Under the pieces are notes generated by a model. The model saw nothing but the letters and a program-made list of their open reading frames with translations. It did not search any database and had not been told where the DNA came from. From NCBI GenBank assembly GCA_033085395.1, contig JANQBS010000033.1:1-64000 (forward strand): a stretch of 64,000 bases of DNA, in the 5' to 3' direction. This document shows positions 1-10,721 of the stretch, in pieces; the first letter of the stretch is position 1, and every line of letters begins with the position of its first letter. Origin of the DNA: Xanthoparmelia taractica (taxonomy: Eukaryota; Ascomycota; Lecanoromycetes; Lecanorales; Parmeliaceae). The translations under genes and the position numbers were made by a program.

Positions 1-830
1 GTCTCGATTTGAGTGGCAAAAACACAAAATTCTCAAAAAACTGTGCCAAGGATTCTCAAGCTTCCTGCACACGCTAAAAAACACGGGGCTGCTTACGTCA
101 TTTCTTCGCTCGATGCTACAGCAGAACCCAGAAGCGCGGAAGCCGACGACCGAGTTACTCAAACACCCCTTCTTAACAGGAACGTGAAGAACACAATGGC
201 AAGAGATGTACGAACAGCAATGAGTACAGATTCATCGTACGCCAACACTTTTCAGAGGACAGCCACAGGGTATTCAGTCCGTGGCAGATCTCTAGGCTCG
301 GGATCCTGGGGTTAATGAGCTCGAGCCCAGAGAGATATTCGACGAAGAATATAAGAATCCTTTCGAGGACTTAAGGATAGTAAATAAGAAGGGTCAATAG
401 ATTGCAGACAAGGATGACTATAGATAAAATGATGATTTTACGGACCTCACAAATAGATATAACCGATGCATGTGGGGAATCATCATCATTGTCCTCGACT
501 GAATCGCCCTCTATAGCCACATATTGATCTGACCATGCAGCTCTAACCCGGGCCTCCTATCCAAGCCCTCCTTCTCCCACATGGAAGCCTCCCCCCAAAT
601 CGGACAAGCCTTGCGCCAGTTATCTCCCGTACGCACAGCGGCATGCCGGACCAGCACTGTCTACATCATTGGAATGTCGATGACCTTCCTCTTCCGTGCA
701 TCTACGCTAACCTGCTGGTTTCGCTTTATCGTAGGCAATTTGAAAGCCTCTCCGACATCTCCATCAGGAGCAGCATTCATAGGAGCTGATTCAGCGACGC
801 CAGGTATCCGTTCATCTGAATCAAGTCAGA
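1..830. other. No supportable gene
   Basis: Open frames here are short, start mostly at non-ATG codons and show no recognisable domain. The stretch lies just beyond the 3' end of the Myb-like pseudogene and may contain its decayed downstream part or unrelated intergenic DNA. Confidence 0.5.
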
Positions 831-1807
831 CTATGCGGAGCAAAATCTTCCAGAGGGCGCAACTTGCTCATGAAGTACTCTTTCCAATATTCGGAAGGGG
901 GCCCCCCTACCCCCGTCTTCTTCTGTACACTTGTGCAACCACTTGTGACATGCATCCTCCGTCCGGCCAGGGATATGTTTGCACATCTCTTGGAAGCGTG
1001 GACCGATGGTGTTATAGAGGGCAATCAATGTGTCGGCCTCTTCTGCTGACCAAGCGTCCGGCCTTGGTTTGGCTGGAGCCTCGTATGTCCTCTGTCTCTT
1101 GTATGCATGCCCTCTGTCACCTTGTACCACTGCGTCCTGCAGGCGTTGACCGTATGCCCCGGAATCGCTTTGCATATCTTCATCCCAACCACTGCCCTCA
1201 TCGCGAAGGCGTGTAAGGGCTGCACGCTCCTCTGCAGTCCAGGGTTCATCTCGATCCGGTGCGCGAAAGTGTTCAGCCCAATGGCTCTTAGCGCCGAACT
1301 TTGTGCGCCCGGGAACCGACTTGGCGATGGCCTTCTGACCCAGGCATGCGTAGAAGCCAGAGACAAGGAGCCGCTCCTCTCATTCTTCCCATTGCGGTCC
1401 ATTCTTTTTGCGTGGGCCTTGAATCTTATGCAGTTGTTCGTTCCAACGGTTTCTACAACTATTCGCCGAGCGAAGTGGAAGCTGTGTGGCAATCTCAGGC
1501 CAGCTTTTTCCCGACTCACGGAGGCTTATCAGAAGCTGCTCTTCCTCCAGCTTCCAATAATGACGAGGTTCTACAACTGCAGGTATCGACGATTTCTTAG
1601 CAGGCTGCTTTTGAGGGGTGACAGCCTCTTGTGGTTGCTGTTTCATAAGCAGATCTCCTCGATATCTCACAGAAGCTGGTGTGCGGGGAGGCAGCTTTTT
1701 ACTGATACTTTCCTAGCTTTCGCCGGCTGTGCGCTGTGTTATGATGACTTGATCCTCCCAGTCCTCCCATCTCTTGGACCAGTACTGCTTCTTGCGAGCA
1801 TGGATAG

Positions 1808-2530
1808 CAACGCTCCCAATGGTCGACCAACCAACTACCAACTAACAGTTTCAACTGGTTCGGGTACTAACAGTTTGAACCAGTTCAATGATTTCCTAGG
1901 TAGTTGGTCGACTGGTTCACTTTTGATCAACTGATAGTTGAACTGTTAGTCGACTGGTTCAAATTATAGTGGTGTATATGATTTGTGGTTGCGAATTTCT
2001 AATCCCGCCTGCGTATATTTAGTAGCGATCAGAGAAATAATCGCCTCATCAAGTCAATTATCAACTCATTATTCAACAACCACATCACTATGGACCACAG
2101 CAACGATGAGTCTGATCTATCAGATACCCCCTTTACTCTTAAGGCCCCATTCAGTATCGCCGCTAGGTCCGTGGCCTCCACCAAGGTCGCCAAGCACACA
2201 CGTAATGTGCTCAATCGAAGACCAGTGGTCCCACGCGGCCAACCCTCCCAGAAGAAACGCACTCCTAAAACAGCTACCCCACAGGACTCGGACGATCATA
2301 GACCACTAGCTGTCACGAAGAAAGATCTACATGTGATTGTCACTCAAATGAAGGAGGGAGCGACTGATGAACTGGAAATTGATGTAGAATAGTGGTGGAC
2401 TAACAGTTGAACCAGTTCAACTATTGGTTGGACGGTTTAACATCTGAACCAACTACCAACCGGGTGTATAGCTTCAGTTTGAACTGGTTCAGGCCTGGTG
2501 AACCGACGGTTTGAACCATTGGGAGCGTTG
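1808..2530. mobile_element. Non-autonomous hAT-type DNA transposon (723 bp)
   Basis: The element has 16-bp terminal inverted repeats, CAACGCTCCCAATGGT at the left and its exact reverse complement at the right, and is flanked by the 8-bp direct repeat ATGGATAG (1800-1807 and 2531-2538). An 8-bp duplication and a terminus fitting YARNG are hallmarks of the hAT superfamily. Both ends carry several subterminal copies of GAACCAGTT or its complement, as transposase-binding sites often do. It is too short for a hAT transposase, so it would depend on an enzyme made elsewhere. It interrupts the Myb-like gene. Ends and duplication are read directly; the superfamily follows from them. Confidence 0.88.
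2090..2392 (+). CDS. Small ORF carried by the hAT-type element
   Basis: A 100-codon ORF starts with ATG in reasonable context (cactATGG), ends with TAG and occupies the centre of the 723-bp element. The protein is Asp/Ser-rich at the N-terminus, basic and Pro/Lys-rich in the middle and acidic at the end. I recognise no domain; it contains no hAT dimerisation motif or DDE signature. It may be a leftover N-terminal piece of a transposase, a captured host fragment, or chance. Whether it is expressed cannot be judged from sequence. Confidence 0.3.
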   Translation: MDHSNDESDLSDTPFTLKAPFSIAARSVASTKVAKHTRNVLNRRPVVPRGQPSQKKRTPKTATPQDSDDHRPLAVTKKDLHVIVTQMKEGATDELEIDVE

Positions 2531-2875
2531 ATGGATAGCGAGGGCATCCTTCTCTTGTCTGCCTGGATGCTGGGTCCGAGCCTCGAGCGTCATGTTCCGC
2601 CGTACTTGACTGCGGATTTTTGATCGACCCGGTAAGTGTTGGCTAATCTGTTTGTCCGTCTTTCCTTCGGCGCGGAGTGCAATAATCAGCTGGTCCTCCC
2701 ACTCCTCCCATCCTTTGATGGGTCTGACTTCCCCAACGACAGGAGAAGGAAGATAGTGCTTCGACTTCGTAACCGGTGCCATAGAGGCTAGCTTCTTGGA
2801 TTCTGAGCGTAAGTTGTGTTTTCTCGGGGGAGGATCGGGTGTGATCTTCGTGTTAGAGCCTTTCCGAGTGCTCAT

Positions 2876-4233
2876 ATCTGCACTTGATATCAGTAGCCAG
2901 CAGATATTGATCCGAGAGATGACTTGATGTTGTCGTTGGCACAGTGACACAGAGTTGAAGGAGAGAATGGGAACGGAGCATTCACTTGCCGTCCGTGTTT
3001 CGTAACCGTCCGGTCAGAAAAATCGCGCACCACATTTCTGACCAATGACGGCTTTGGGCTCGTCGACCTCGGAAATGAATTATGGTGGTGACACAGACAG
3101 AGACCCCTCCTTCGCAGTACTAAATTGCAAGAATAGACAATCTCTTCACAGGGATCACTACCATATTGAGGAAACTCCTGGAACTACTAGACGGTTCACG
3201 GTGATGTTCGCTCCGTCTATGTTGTACGCTACTGAATTTGGATGCCGAGTGAAGATTGGGGCGAGAGGCTTTCGTATTTTGTGACGAGTGCCAGATTTCT
3301 GCCTGCGAATATCGGTAGCGACGGTAGCTCAAGTGGCTCAAGTGTTTCGTTGGACCACTGGTAAAACTGGAAGTGGGTAATATTCGGTTCGTCGGAATGA
3401 TACGAGTGCGTCCCCTGCGGTGAGAAATTGTTGGCTGATTACCGGGATAAGGGAAGCGTAGAAAATATCTGGTGGCATACGGAGCGTGACTTCATTCGGG
3501 TTACTAGACAGGCGTAAAGCTATGTTCACTTTCTTAATGATATACTGTGTATCGTGCCATGGTCTTGTAAGATCTCTTGCTGGTGGAGATGCAGCGAGCT
3601 GAGGTCGAGAAAAGCGGAGTTCGGTACCAAACATGGAAGAAACAAAATATCCACGATTGTGGCGTTGGAGAACGTATATATGGGTAAAGCAAGGAAGGAG
3701 ATGGATATATTAGAGAAGCTGAAGTAGTGGGCCACATTGGAATGTCTTTTGCATCTACCTGGGACAATGATTCCAGTGCCAAACGGTCAGTGGAGGAGCA
3801 TCTGCTTGATAGTACAAAGGTGTATAATTCTGGCAGATAAACCTTTAATGAAAAGACCTAAGAATGGCACGCTGATAGCTCGTTCTGTTCTGTCGTGGTA
3901 TCGTTCACCCAAGGAGTTGTCAGGCTCTGACCACTCCAACTATGTATCCCATTAGAAACTGCGTGAATGTAAAAGCATTTTGAATCTCTTCTCCCGTGGT
4001 GAAAAATGCTCCAGATATCCAACCCGAGCTGCGATTGATATCATTGCGCCCGGAAACCCCGGTGTATCGCACAAAGCAAATCCTGCGCAACCCACCTACA
4101 CCACCCGCAATCTCGAGCCTCTGTATCTTGCCGATTCTCCTAGAAATGCTCTAAGCCGTGCCGGAATCCGCGTCATCTTTTCTTGGAATGATCAAAATAG
4201 GTATCCGGCCTAAGTCATCTGTCCATCTCGCAA
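2876..4233. other. No confident gene; unassigned short ORFs
   Basis: Short frames occur on the minus strand at 3338-3634 (98 codons) and 3526-3735. The first has protein-like composition but no recognisable family, and no convincing splice structure joins them. Probably intergenic or decayed sequence between the Myb-like pseudogene and the repeat island. Confidence 0.4.
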
Positions 4234-6189
4234 GTGCCAAGTTTACACCTAATCGCTACCAAAATCTGGCACCAGCTAATCGCTCACCTAATCGCTCCAA
4301 CACATTCGCTCACCCAATCGCAAATGCCAAGTCTTCACCCAATCGCCACCAAATCGCTGCACCACCGAATCGCTCACCCCGTCGCAGACACATATTCCAC
4401 AACAAATCTGTTACCGATCTTCTCGCAGTAGCCATCGCTTACACAGGCACTCTCCTATTCACCCTAAGCTTGCTGTGGCAAGTTGAGCAAATCAATGGTA
4501 GCGACCGGGCGGCAGCAGCGATTTGGTGGCGATTACGTATAAACTTGGCACACAACATTGAAGGATATGATAATCAACGATACATGATTATTTTGGATGC
4601 ATATGGACTTGCTGATATCCTTTCCATTTAAGCCAAGATCTAGGAGACTGGTGATATAATTGAATTGAATTGGCTGCAGGAAGTGGGCTGCGCACGGGCA
4701 ATGGGTGGTGCAGCGATTTGGTGGCGATTTGGTGGAATTGCGGGCATCTGGGTAGTGATTGGGTAGCGATTAGGTGCATTGGGGATGTGACAAGCGGTAT
4801 GAGATCATCTACGGTCGCTCGGCGTCGTGATACTAGTTCTACTTACTGGTACCCTTTTCATTGGTGAATGGGTCCACGTAAGCCACGACTTGGTGATGGA
4901 AATTATGTTGGGATTTGCAACTGGGTGGTGGGACGATTCAGTAGCGATTGGGGGCATTGACGAGATAACAAGGGGCCTCTATGCCCTTCCCATTTGCGAC
5001 CGTGTGGACCACGATTAGATAACGATTAGGCGAGCTACGAGTGGGTGGAGTGATTGTGTAGGTTGGACATTTACGATTTGGTGGTGCTGCGATTGGAGGA
5101 GATTGGCCGGAGCGACTGGTGTGCAGTGATTTGGTGGCGATTGGCTGTAAAATCCGCATCTGCGATTATGCGTGAGTGAGCTGTCAGGTGAGACCGTAGC
5201 ATGCGATTGGGTGTGGTTTGGCATGCGATTTGGTGGTGCTGCGATTGGGGGAGCGATTGGCCCGAGCGATTAGGTGGAGCAATTAGGCGGAACGATTGAG
5301 TGAGCGATTGGGTGGTGCCGCAATTTGGTAGCGATTGGGTGCAAAGTTGGCAGTGGCGATTGGCTGTAGGCTCCAACAATACAAGCCAAGGGGTTCGACA
5401 ACATCTACGGTCACTCAACGTCGTGATACAAGTTGCTGACACCCTTGCTCATTATGGTAGGATGGTGCGGGGCCTGGCGTTGGCGTTCTGGAGGTGCTGC
5501 GATTAGGTGAAGTTTTGGCAGTGGAGCGATTGGGTGAGCGATTAGGTGGCGATTGGCAGTGAACCCGGCACTGGGAATACATTAACTTCAACAATACCAG
5601 ACAAAGGGATCTTGGGAACATCAACGGTCGCTCGCCGTCGTGATACAACTTGCTAAGACCCTCCTTATTTGCGACCGTGTGGGCTACGATTGGGTGATGA
5701 TCTGGTGGGCTGCGATTGGGTGGAGCGATTGGGTGAGGAGTTAACACTTGCGATTAGGTGGGCCAGATACTATGAGCGACTTGGTGAGATTGGTATGGGA
5801 GATTGAAATGAGAGATTTTGTATGGGAGAAATTGGTGGGAGATTTGTATGGGAGATTTGTGTGGGAGATTACTATGGGAGATTACCATGGGAGATTTGTA
5901 TGGGAGAAATGGGTGGGAGATTTGTATGGGAGATTACGATGGGAGATTACTATGGGAGATTTGTATGGGAGATTTGTGTGGGGAGATCTGTGTGGGAGTG
6001 AGCGACCAGGTGAGCGACTTGGAGGGCGACTGGGAGGGCGATAGGGTGATGCCAAATTCTGGTGGCGATTGGCTGTAGACTTGGCATCTGCGATTGTGTG
6101 AGCGACTGGGTGAGCGATTGGGCGGAGCGATTAGGTGAGCGGTTGGCTGGGTGCCAGATTTTGGTAGCGATTAGGTGTAAACTTGGCAC
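4234..6189. repeat. GCGATT-repeat island with long inverted arms
   Basis: The block is built from degenerate copies of a 10-15 bp unit, GCGATTGGGTG with variants, read as AATCGC on the left and GCGATT on the right. The outermost about 140 bp on each side are inverted copies of one another: the left arm opens GTGCCAAGTTTACACC and the right arm closes with GGTGTAAACTTGGCAC, followed inward by closely matching ACCAAAATCTGGCACC-type sequence. Inside, a motif containing CGTCGTGATAC recurs near 4803, 5401 and 5621, which implies a larger repeat period. Open frames here are low-complexity read-throughs, not genes. It could be a large foldback element or an inverted satellite. No target duplication was found. 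Confidence 0.7.
5793..5998 (+). repeat. 13-bp minisatellite (TATGGGAGATTTG units)
   Basis: About fourteen head-to-tail units of roughly 13 bp share the core GGGAGATT, with variable flanks such as TTG, TAC and AAATGGG. The tract is purine-rich on the plus strand and encodes a meaningless WEI/MGD repeat if translated. It lies within the right half of the inverted-arm island and probably grew by slippage. Confidence 0.8.
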
Positions 6190-7083
6190 CGCACCAAACC
6201 GCTGCCACAAGCACCAAATCAACATCGGACAGCCTGCCCAAGGAGAATCCCAACTTCAAGCGTACGTTACGAACGAAAGCCGATTTCTGTGCCTCTTGTC
6301 TTGCTCCGTGTTGTCATCAACTCCTACCTCCACCCTACATGCCCATCCCTCCCATTTCCCCATCCATCCTTCCTCCCCAAACAACACCTGGCCACAATCT
6401 CCCGCACGCGCACCATGCTCGTCCCCAGTACCCCACAAGCTCGTTAGACAGACATTAGCTGCTACGTAAGTTCTTCCGAGGGCCACGACGAACAGACAGG
6501 TAATCATTGTGATTGTGTGCTGAAAGAGGTGGAAACGGAGGGGAGGAAAGGGGAGGAAGGGGTAAAGCTGACTTAATCAGCGCAGCCAGCGTGGGAGGTC
6601 CAGAGGGCAACGGAAGCGGTGGGAACTGGGACGGATAGGACTTTGCTGCTGGAAGTTCTGGGTGGTTGTGTTGTATGTTGGCAGCGATTTGATCATATTC
6701 TGAATAACACCACAGCGAGCAGTATCTACAGCATTGATAATGCTGTTATCTGAGAAGGTGGAAAACAAGTCATCGTCGCTTTATTCAACTGCCATTTCAT
6801 GTATACATATGCTTTGCGAAAAGTCGGATTGCTTCCTTTATCCACCCCTTTAGTGTAGGAATTTTGCTGAAGAAGCGGACTAGGGGGGTTAGAGTATCCC
6901 GCATCATCGTAGAAAAATGAAGTAATGTTCAACGCATTGAAGATGCAGGAAACAAATGTCCATCGATATCCCATCTCAATCATCGAGACTGCAGACAGGT
7001 AGACCTGAAAAGCAGTATCAATGTACCCATCAACACTCCCAACCTCGTTCATCCTCGTGGGTAAATCTCCGGCAGCCACTTCA
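6190..7083. other. No confident gene
   Basis: The frames at 6183-6458 and 6726-7148 are unlike known families. The second overlaps the 3' end of the lectin gene in another frame and is probably its 3' untranslated side. Nothing else is supportable. Confidence 0.45.
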
Positions 7084-8274
7084 CTACTTGAAAGTTCGTA
7101 GAGGCCCACCCAAAGTTTCCCAATTGTTATCGGAAGGATACCACCCACTCCCGTACCAGGTCATATGCTGAAGCATGCTGTCATTACCGCGCACACCGTA
7201 GATGTCGAGTCGGTTCTCGCCCCAGCTCACGACCTCTGGCGAGGTTTCGAAGTCACCACCCTTGGAGATGAATTCCGTCTCGGAGGGTTGCCACTGAGAC
7301 CCGTCCCAGTACTTGTAGTAGTAAGCGCCATCGGTCCCCAGAGCGACGATGTCGATGCGGTTGGTGGACCAACTTGTCGCGGCCACGGTGCCTAAGCTTG
7401 CGAGTGCGACATCGGCGGAAGGTTTACCAAGGCCTTTCCACGTCGACCATTGACTGCCGTCCCAATAGCAATGAAGCAAGCTGCCTGAATCCGAATCAAC
7501 GCCAAAAAGATCAATGCGATTCACGCCCCAGGAGATGGCCGTCGGACTGTGGGTAAGAGTGGCGTCACCGAGGGACTCCCATTTACTAAGCCAGGTTGTG
7601 CCATCCCAATATTGATGTTTGGGTTTGCGCTCGGCGTCGAGAGCAAAAATGTCAGTGCGATTCGGTCCCCAAGATACCGCAGTGGGTCCGTAAACTAAGT
7701 CGGTGGTGCCACCGCTCAAGTCCTCCATCTTGTCGCCTTCGGGTTGCCAAGAAGATCCATCCCAGTATTTGTGTAAGATGCTGTCGCCATCCGATGACAG
7801 ACCGAAGACATCGATGGGATTGGAACCATTCACGGTAGCGGCAAGAGCCGTGAAGGCATCCAGCTCACCGCCGAGACTTTCGAAAGCAGTTGCAGCCGGC
7901 TGCCATGCTGACCCATCCCAAAACTTGTGCATGAGCGAGCCATTGCTACTAACCTGGAAGATATCCATCTTCTCCTTGCCGGGAGAGATAGCCTTGGGTG
8001 GAAAGTCGAAGTCACCGCCAAGAACCTCAATTTTGTCATATGAGGGGCCCCATTGATATCCGTCCCAGTATTGGTGGGCGACGCTATCATCTTCACTGAC
8101 CCCGTAGACATCCATACGATTGAACCCCCACGAAGTAGCGGAGATGGTAGTGCCACCATAGCCAGTCTGCGGACCCACAGACTTTGGAGTATCATGGCAC
8201 TGCTTCTCGGAGCCAAGTTTCGTGGTTGCATAGCTAAGCATTAGCTGGGTAGTCAATCTGGTAAGAGGTGCCAT
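7084..8274 (-). CDS. PLL-like seven-bladed beta-propeller lectin
   Basis: An intronless 396-codon frame contains seven tandem repeats of about 47 residues. Each has a strand like SWGxNRxDIFxxxxDGxxxHxYWDGxxW followed by a W/FxxLGG turn. This is the pattern of the PLL (Photorhabdus lectin-type, DUF346-like) propeller family, whose characterised members bind fucose or O-methylated sugars. Seven copies make a complete propeller, so the gene looks whole. I chose the ATG at 8272-8274 (aaccATGGC context). An in-frame start at 8379 would add 35 residues resembling no family member. No clear signal peptide is seen, so the protein may be cytosolic or released unconventionally. It stands alone between decayed regions. 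Sugar specificity is inference. Family confidence is high. Confidence 0.85.
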   Translation of the reverse strand: MAPLTRLTTQLMLSYATTKLGSEKQCHDTPKSVGPQTGYGGTTISATSWGFNRMDVYGVSEDDSVAHQYWDGYQWGPSYDKIEVLGGDFDFPPKAISPGKEKMDIFQVSSNGSLMHKFWDGSAWQPAATAFESLGGELDAFTALAATVNGSNPIDVFGLSSDGDSILHKYWDGSSWQPEGDKMEDLSGGTTDLVYGPTAVSWGPNRTDIFALDAERKPKHQYWDGTTWLSKWESLGDATLTHSPTAISWGVNRIDLFGVDSDSGSLLHCYWDGSQWSTWKGLGKPSADVALASLGTVAATSWSTNRIDIVALGTDGAYYYKYWDGSQWQPSETEFISKGGDFETSPEVVSWGENRLDIYGVRGNDSMLQHMTWYGSGWYPSDNNWETLGGPLRTFK

Positions 8275-9898
8275 GGTTAACGTGATTTCTAAGATCAACC
8301 AGTTTGCAAAGGCTTTTTGATTTAGGCTTTGTCTGGCTATGGTAGGTTGCGGAGGGTTGGGAGAGGATTTATGTTCCACGTCGAGGCGGGGTTACGCCCT
8401 TCGATGAGCAAGCAGTCTTCAGGTTCAGCAAGTGGACACGTTCGGACATATCGTCACTGTCCAGATGAGGCAGCTGGCTCATGACTAGTGTAGGCAAAGT
8501 CCAGTTGATTTGTCCCGCATCTTGGGGAACGGCTTGATCGAAGCCATTGTCCCCACACTAAAGTAAATATGCGAAATCATTGGAAGGTCCGTGCCTGGCC
8601 TAGGCAAAAAATGAAGCCACACTTTGATTGCCTGCCTCCACTTGATTAGTAAAGCTCGACAATTTCTCGAATGAGCGGCCTTGTGGGCTGATGCCACTGC
8701 AAGAAACCAGCTGATACGACCATAAACTCAAAAACGAGGCATTCTATAGAGCCATAGCATGGTTCGGCGGCTGATGTCCTCAGCCAATGGTGAGGTTAAT
8801 ATGCAAAGAAGGCGAGGCCATTGAGCAGTATGATGCCATACGCACGGCTGGAGCGATCGGCCATAGAATCTGGAACCGCGGCCATGGCGCCCATGGAGAG
8901 TTATGCGGAAGACTATGAGGATCAACATCAGAATCTTCGAATATCGGACGTTATTGGGCACAATTCAGTGAAGTAATCACCGCGGAGACGTCCTTCGGAC
9001 CAATCGACTTCAACTATTACGCACGTTGAAGTGGGAAGTGCGAGGCGGCTGGAGAGCTGCATGAGATGCGGGGAAGAGAGATCTATGCGTTTCACATTGC
9101 AGATTTCGCAAGCCTTGTTATACTAGTGCCGACTTCTATGGAACAAGATGGCTTACCTGCGTGGGATGAGCCACCGGGCAACCACAGCTTCGCAAGGGTT
9201 CCACCGTCGCTAGGTCGCATATAATTTAGTAGAGTAGAAGTCTCCACCGTCCATCTTATTTAGGAGATTTTATTCGGATCTATTGAAAGACTAATGCGCC
9301 ATGTTTGCTTTTTCTTTGAGTGGTCTTTCGCAAGGTCGAAGATAGGTGCAGGCATTCACCAACAAGTATGTAGAAGAAGACTGTCTAGGACAAGATCGTC
9401 AACCACAGCTAGTCAGATCTGCTTTCAATGGAGAAGCTAGGAATATTTGATGGAACATGTCGGACTTCCTTGCTGGCAGTGGGAGTACGGGTCCACTGAC
9501 TGAATTCGGGTGTAGACGCAGCGCACGGAAGATTTCGATTGAGTAATAGGTACCATGGCAGTACATCATGACTCAAGGTGCACGCATGAAGCGCCGAGAA
9601 AAGCAAGCAGACTGGTCCAGCTCTCTCTGCGCAGAGGCGTCGTATAAGACCGAATGTCTCCGGTGTTGGCAGGTTGGCTAGACCCAATATGGCTTAGCCC
9701 ACTGACTCGGGGATATTTCATACCTTAGTCAGGATAGCTACTTCGTACCGAGGGGTAAAGAATGATGTGGCCACGCTAAGATCACCATTCTACGTGGTCG
9801 CCTCCTTTTCCATCCACCCTTGTACATACCAGACGCATACAAACCAAGCCCCGGATTCAACTCTCTACCACTCTACACTACAACAGAGATTCCAACTA
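8275..9898. other. Intergenic, no supportable gene
   Basis: Only short ORFs without domains or splice logic are present. The first few hundred bases are the 5' flank of the lectin gene. Confidence 0.5.
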
Positions 9899-10492
9899 GT
9901 TTATCCGCACCTCCGAAATTTTGCCGCGCTCTCACCGAATTTATTCTTATTATATCAGATTATTATTCAATAATTATAGATTATAAAGATCTTAGACTTA
10001 GTATATATATTAACTTATATCTTTTAATATATTATTTCAAATTTAAGAATTATATCTCTTATAGTTTTTATAGTATAAGATAAATAAGAAGATAGAGATA
10101 GATTTTCTTGAATTTTCGCGAAAAAACGCGGGGAAAAACGTGAAAATTCGCGTTTTTAAAAATAGACTTAATGGATATCTAAATAAGTAAAGATCTATAC
10201 TTTAAATAGATTTTAAATTTTTATATAATAATATTAATAAATATAGTAAGCTAATATTAGAATTCTAAATAATATAATATTTTAGTTATTAAGTAATATA
10301 TAATATTTCTTTTTTAGAGTTTAATCTAAATCTTAATATATATAAGTTAAATATTAATATTTTTTAAATCTCTTTAAAGAAAGTTAATAAATAATATTTA
10401 AAGTATTATATATTCTAATTTTATATTAATTTAATAGATATTCACGTTGTAATATAGATTTGAAATAAAAATTTAATAGGGTGCGGATAGAC
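9899..10492. mobile_element. AT-rich inverted-repeat transposon relic
   Basis: A 594-bp stretch is bounded by inverted 13-mers, GTTTATCCGCACC at 9899-9911 and GGTGCGGATAGAC at 10480-10492, differing at one position. Counting the inner TCCGCACC as terminus leaves a TA on each side, compatible with a Tc1/mariner-type insertion. The interior is extremely AT-rich, with one GC island near 10115-10155 built from CGCGAAAA/AAAACGCG-like words. No transposase can be read. The composition fits heavy RIP-type mutation or an old MITE. Confidence 0.5.
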
Positions 10493-10721
10493 TTTTTGGA
10501 AACTCTGTTGTAAAGCCTCTGTGAGGCACGTTCAGCGTCCAGCGGCTCGGGACAACGGAAGGACCCATTCTTTTCGGCGACGGAACAATTCCGAGATCTC
10601 GGGCATTGATATTCGTGTTATCGTTATGGTAAAGCGGTCAATTCGAATGGAATTCGAGTGGGGTTCCACTCTATCAGTACAACGTGGCATTCGACTTCAA
10701 CCCCCAGACCGGCGATGCGCC

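Larger units (their letters stand above)
831..2875 (-). pseudogene. Myb/SANT multi-repeat DNA-binding protein, disrupted
   Basis: Six SANT/Myb-like repeats can be read on the minus strand, each with the spaced Trp or aromatic residues and an LPGR/IPGR-type third helix: near 2765-2630, 1775-1670, 1610-1490, 1395-1270, 1230-1110 and 1050-930. The likely start is the ATG at 2873-2875. The gene is broken in at least four ways. A hAT-type element sits at 1808-2530. In-frame stops occur at 1713-1715 (TAG) and 1380-1382 (TGA), both where a conserved Trp is expected. Repeat 5 switches frame for about 25 codons. Removing the element and one copy of its target duplication restores an open frame across the site, so the insertion hit a coding exon. 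The repeats suggest a nuclear DNA-binding protein; the target is unknown. Family assignment is good, exact ends are not. Confidence 0.72.

Noticed and set aside
13..315. 100-codon plus-strand ORF at the window start
   Set aside because: Starts at GTG, no domain, and no splice or context support.
3338..3634. 98-codon minus-strand ORF with protein-like composition
   Set aside because: No recognisable family, no ATG-context support and no convincing joining exons.
5748..6078. Open frames with WEI/MGD repeats
   Set aside because: They are read-through of the 13-bp minisatellite; composition and period explain them fully.
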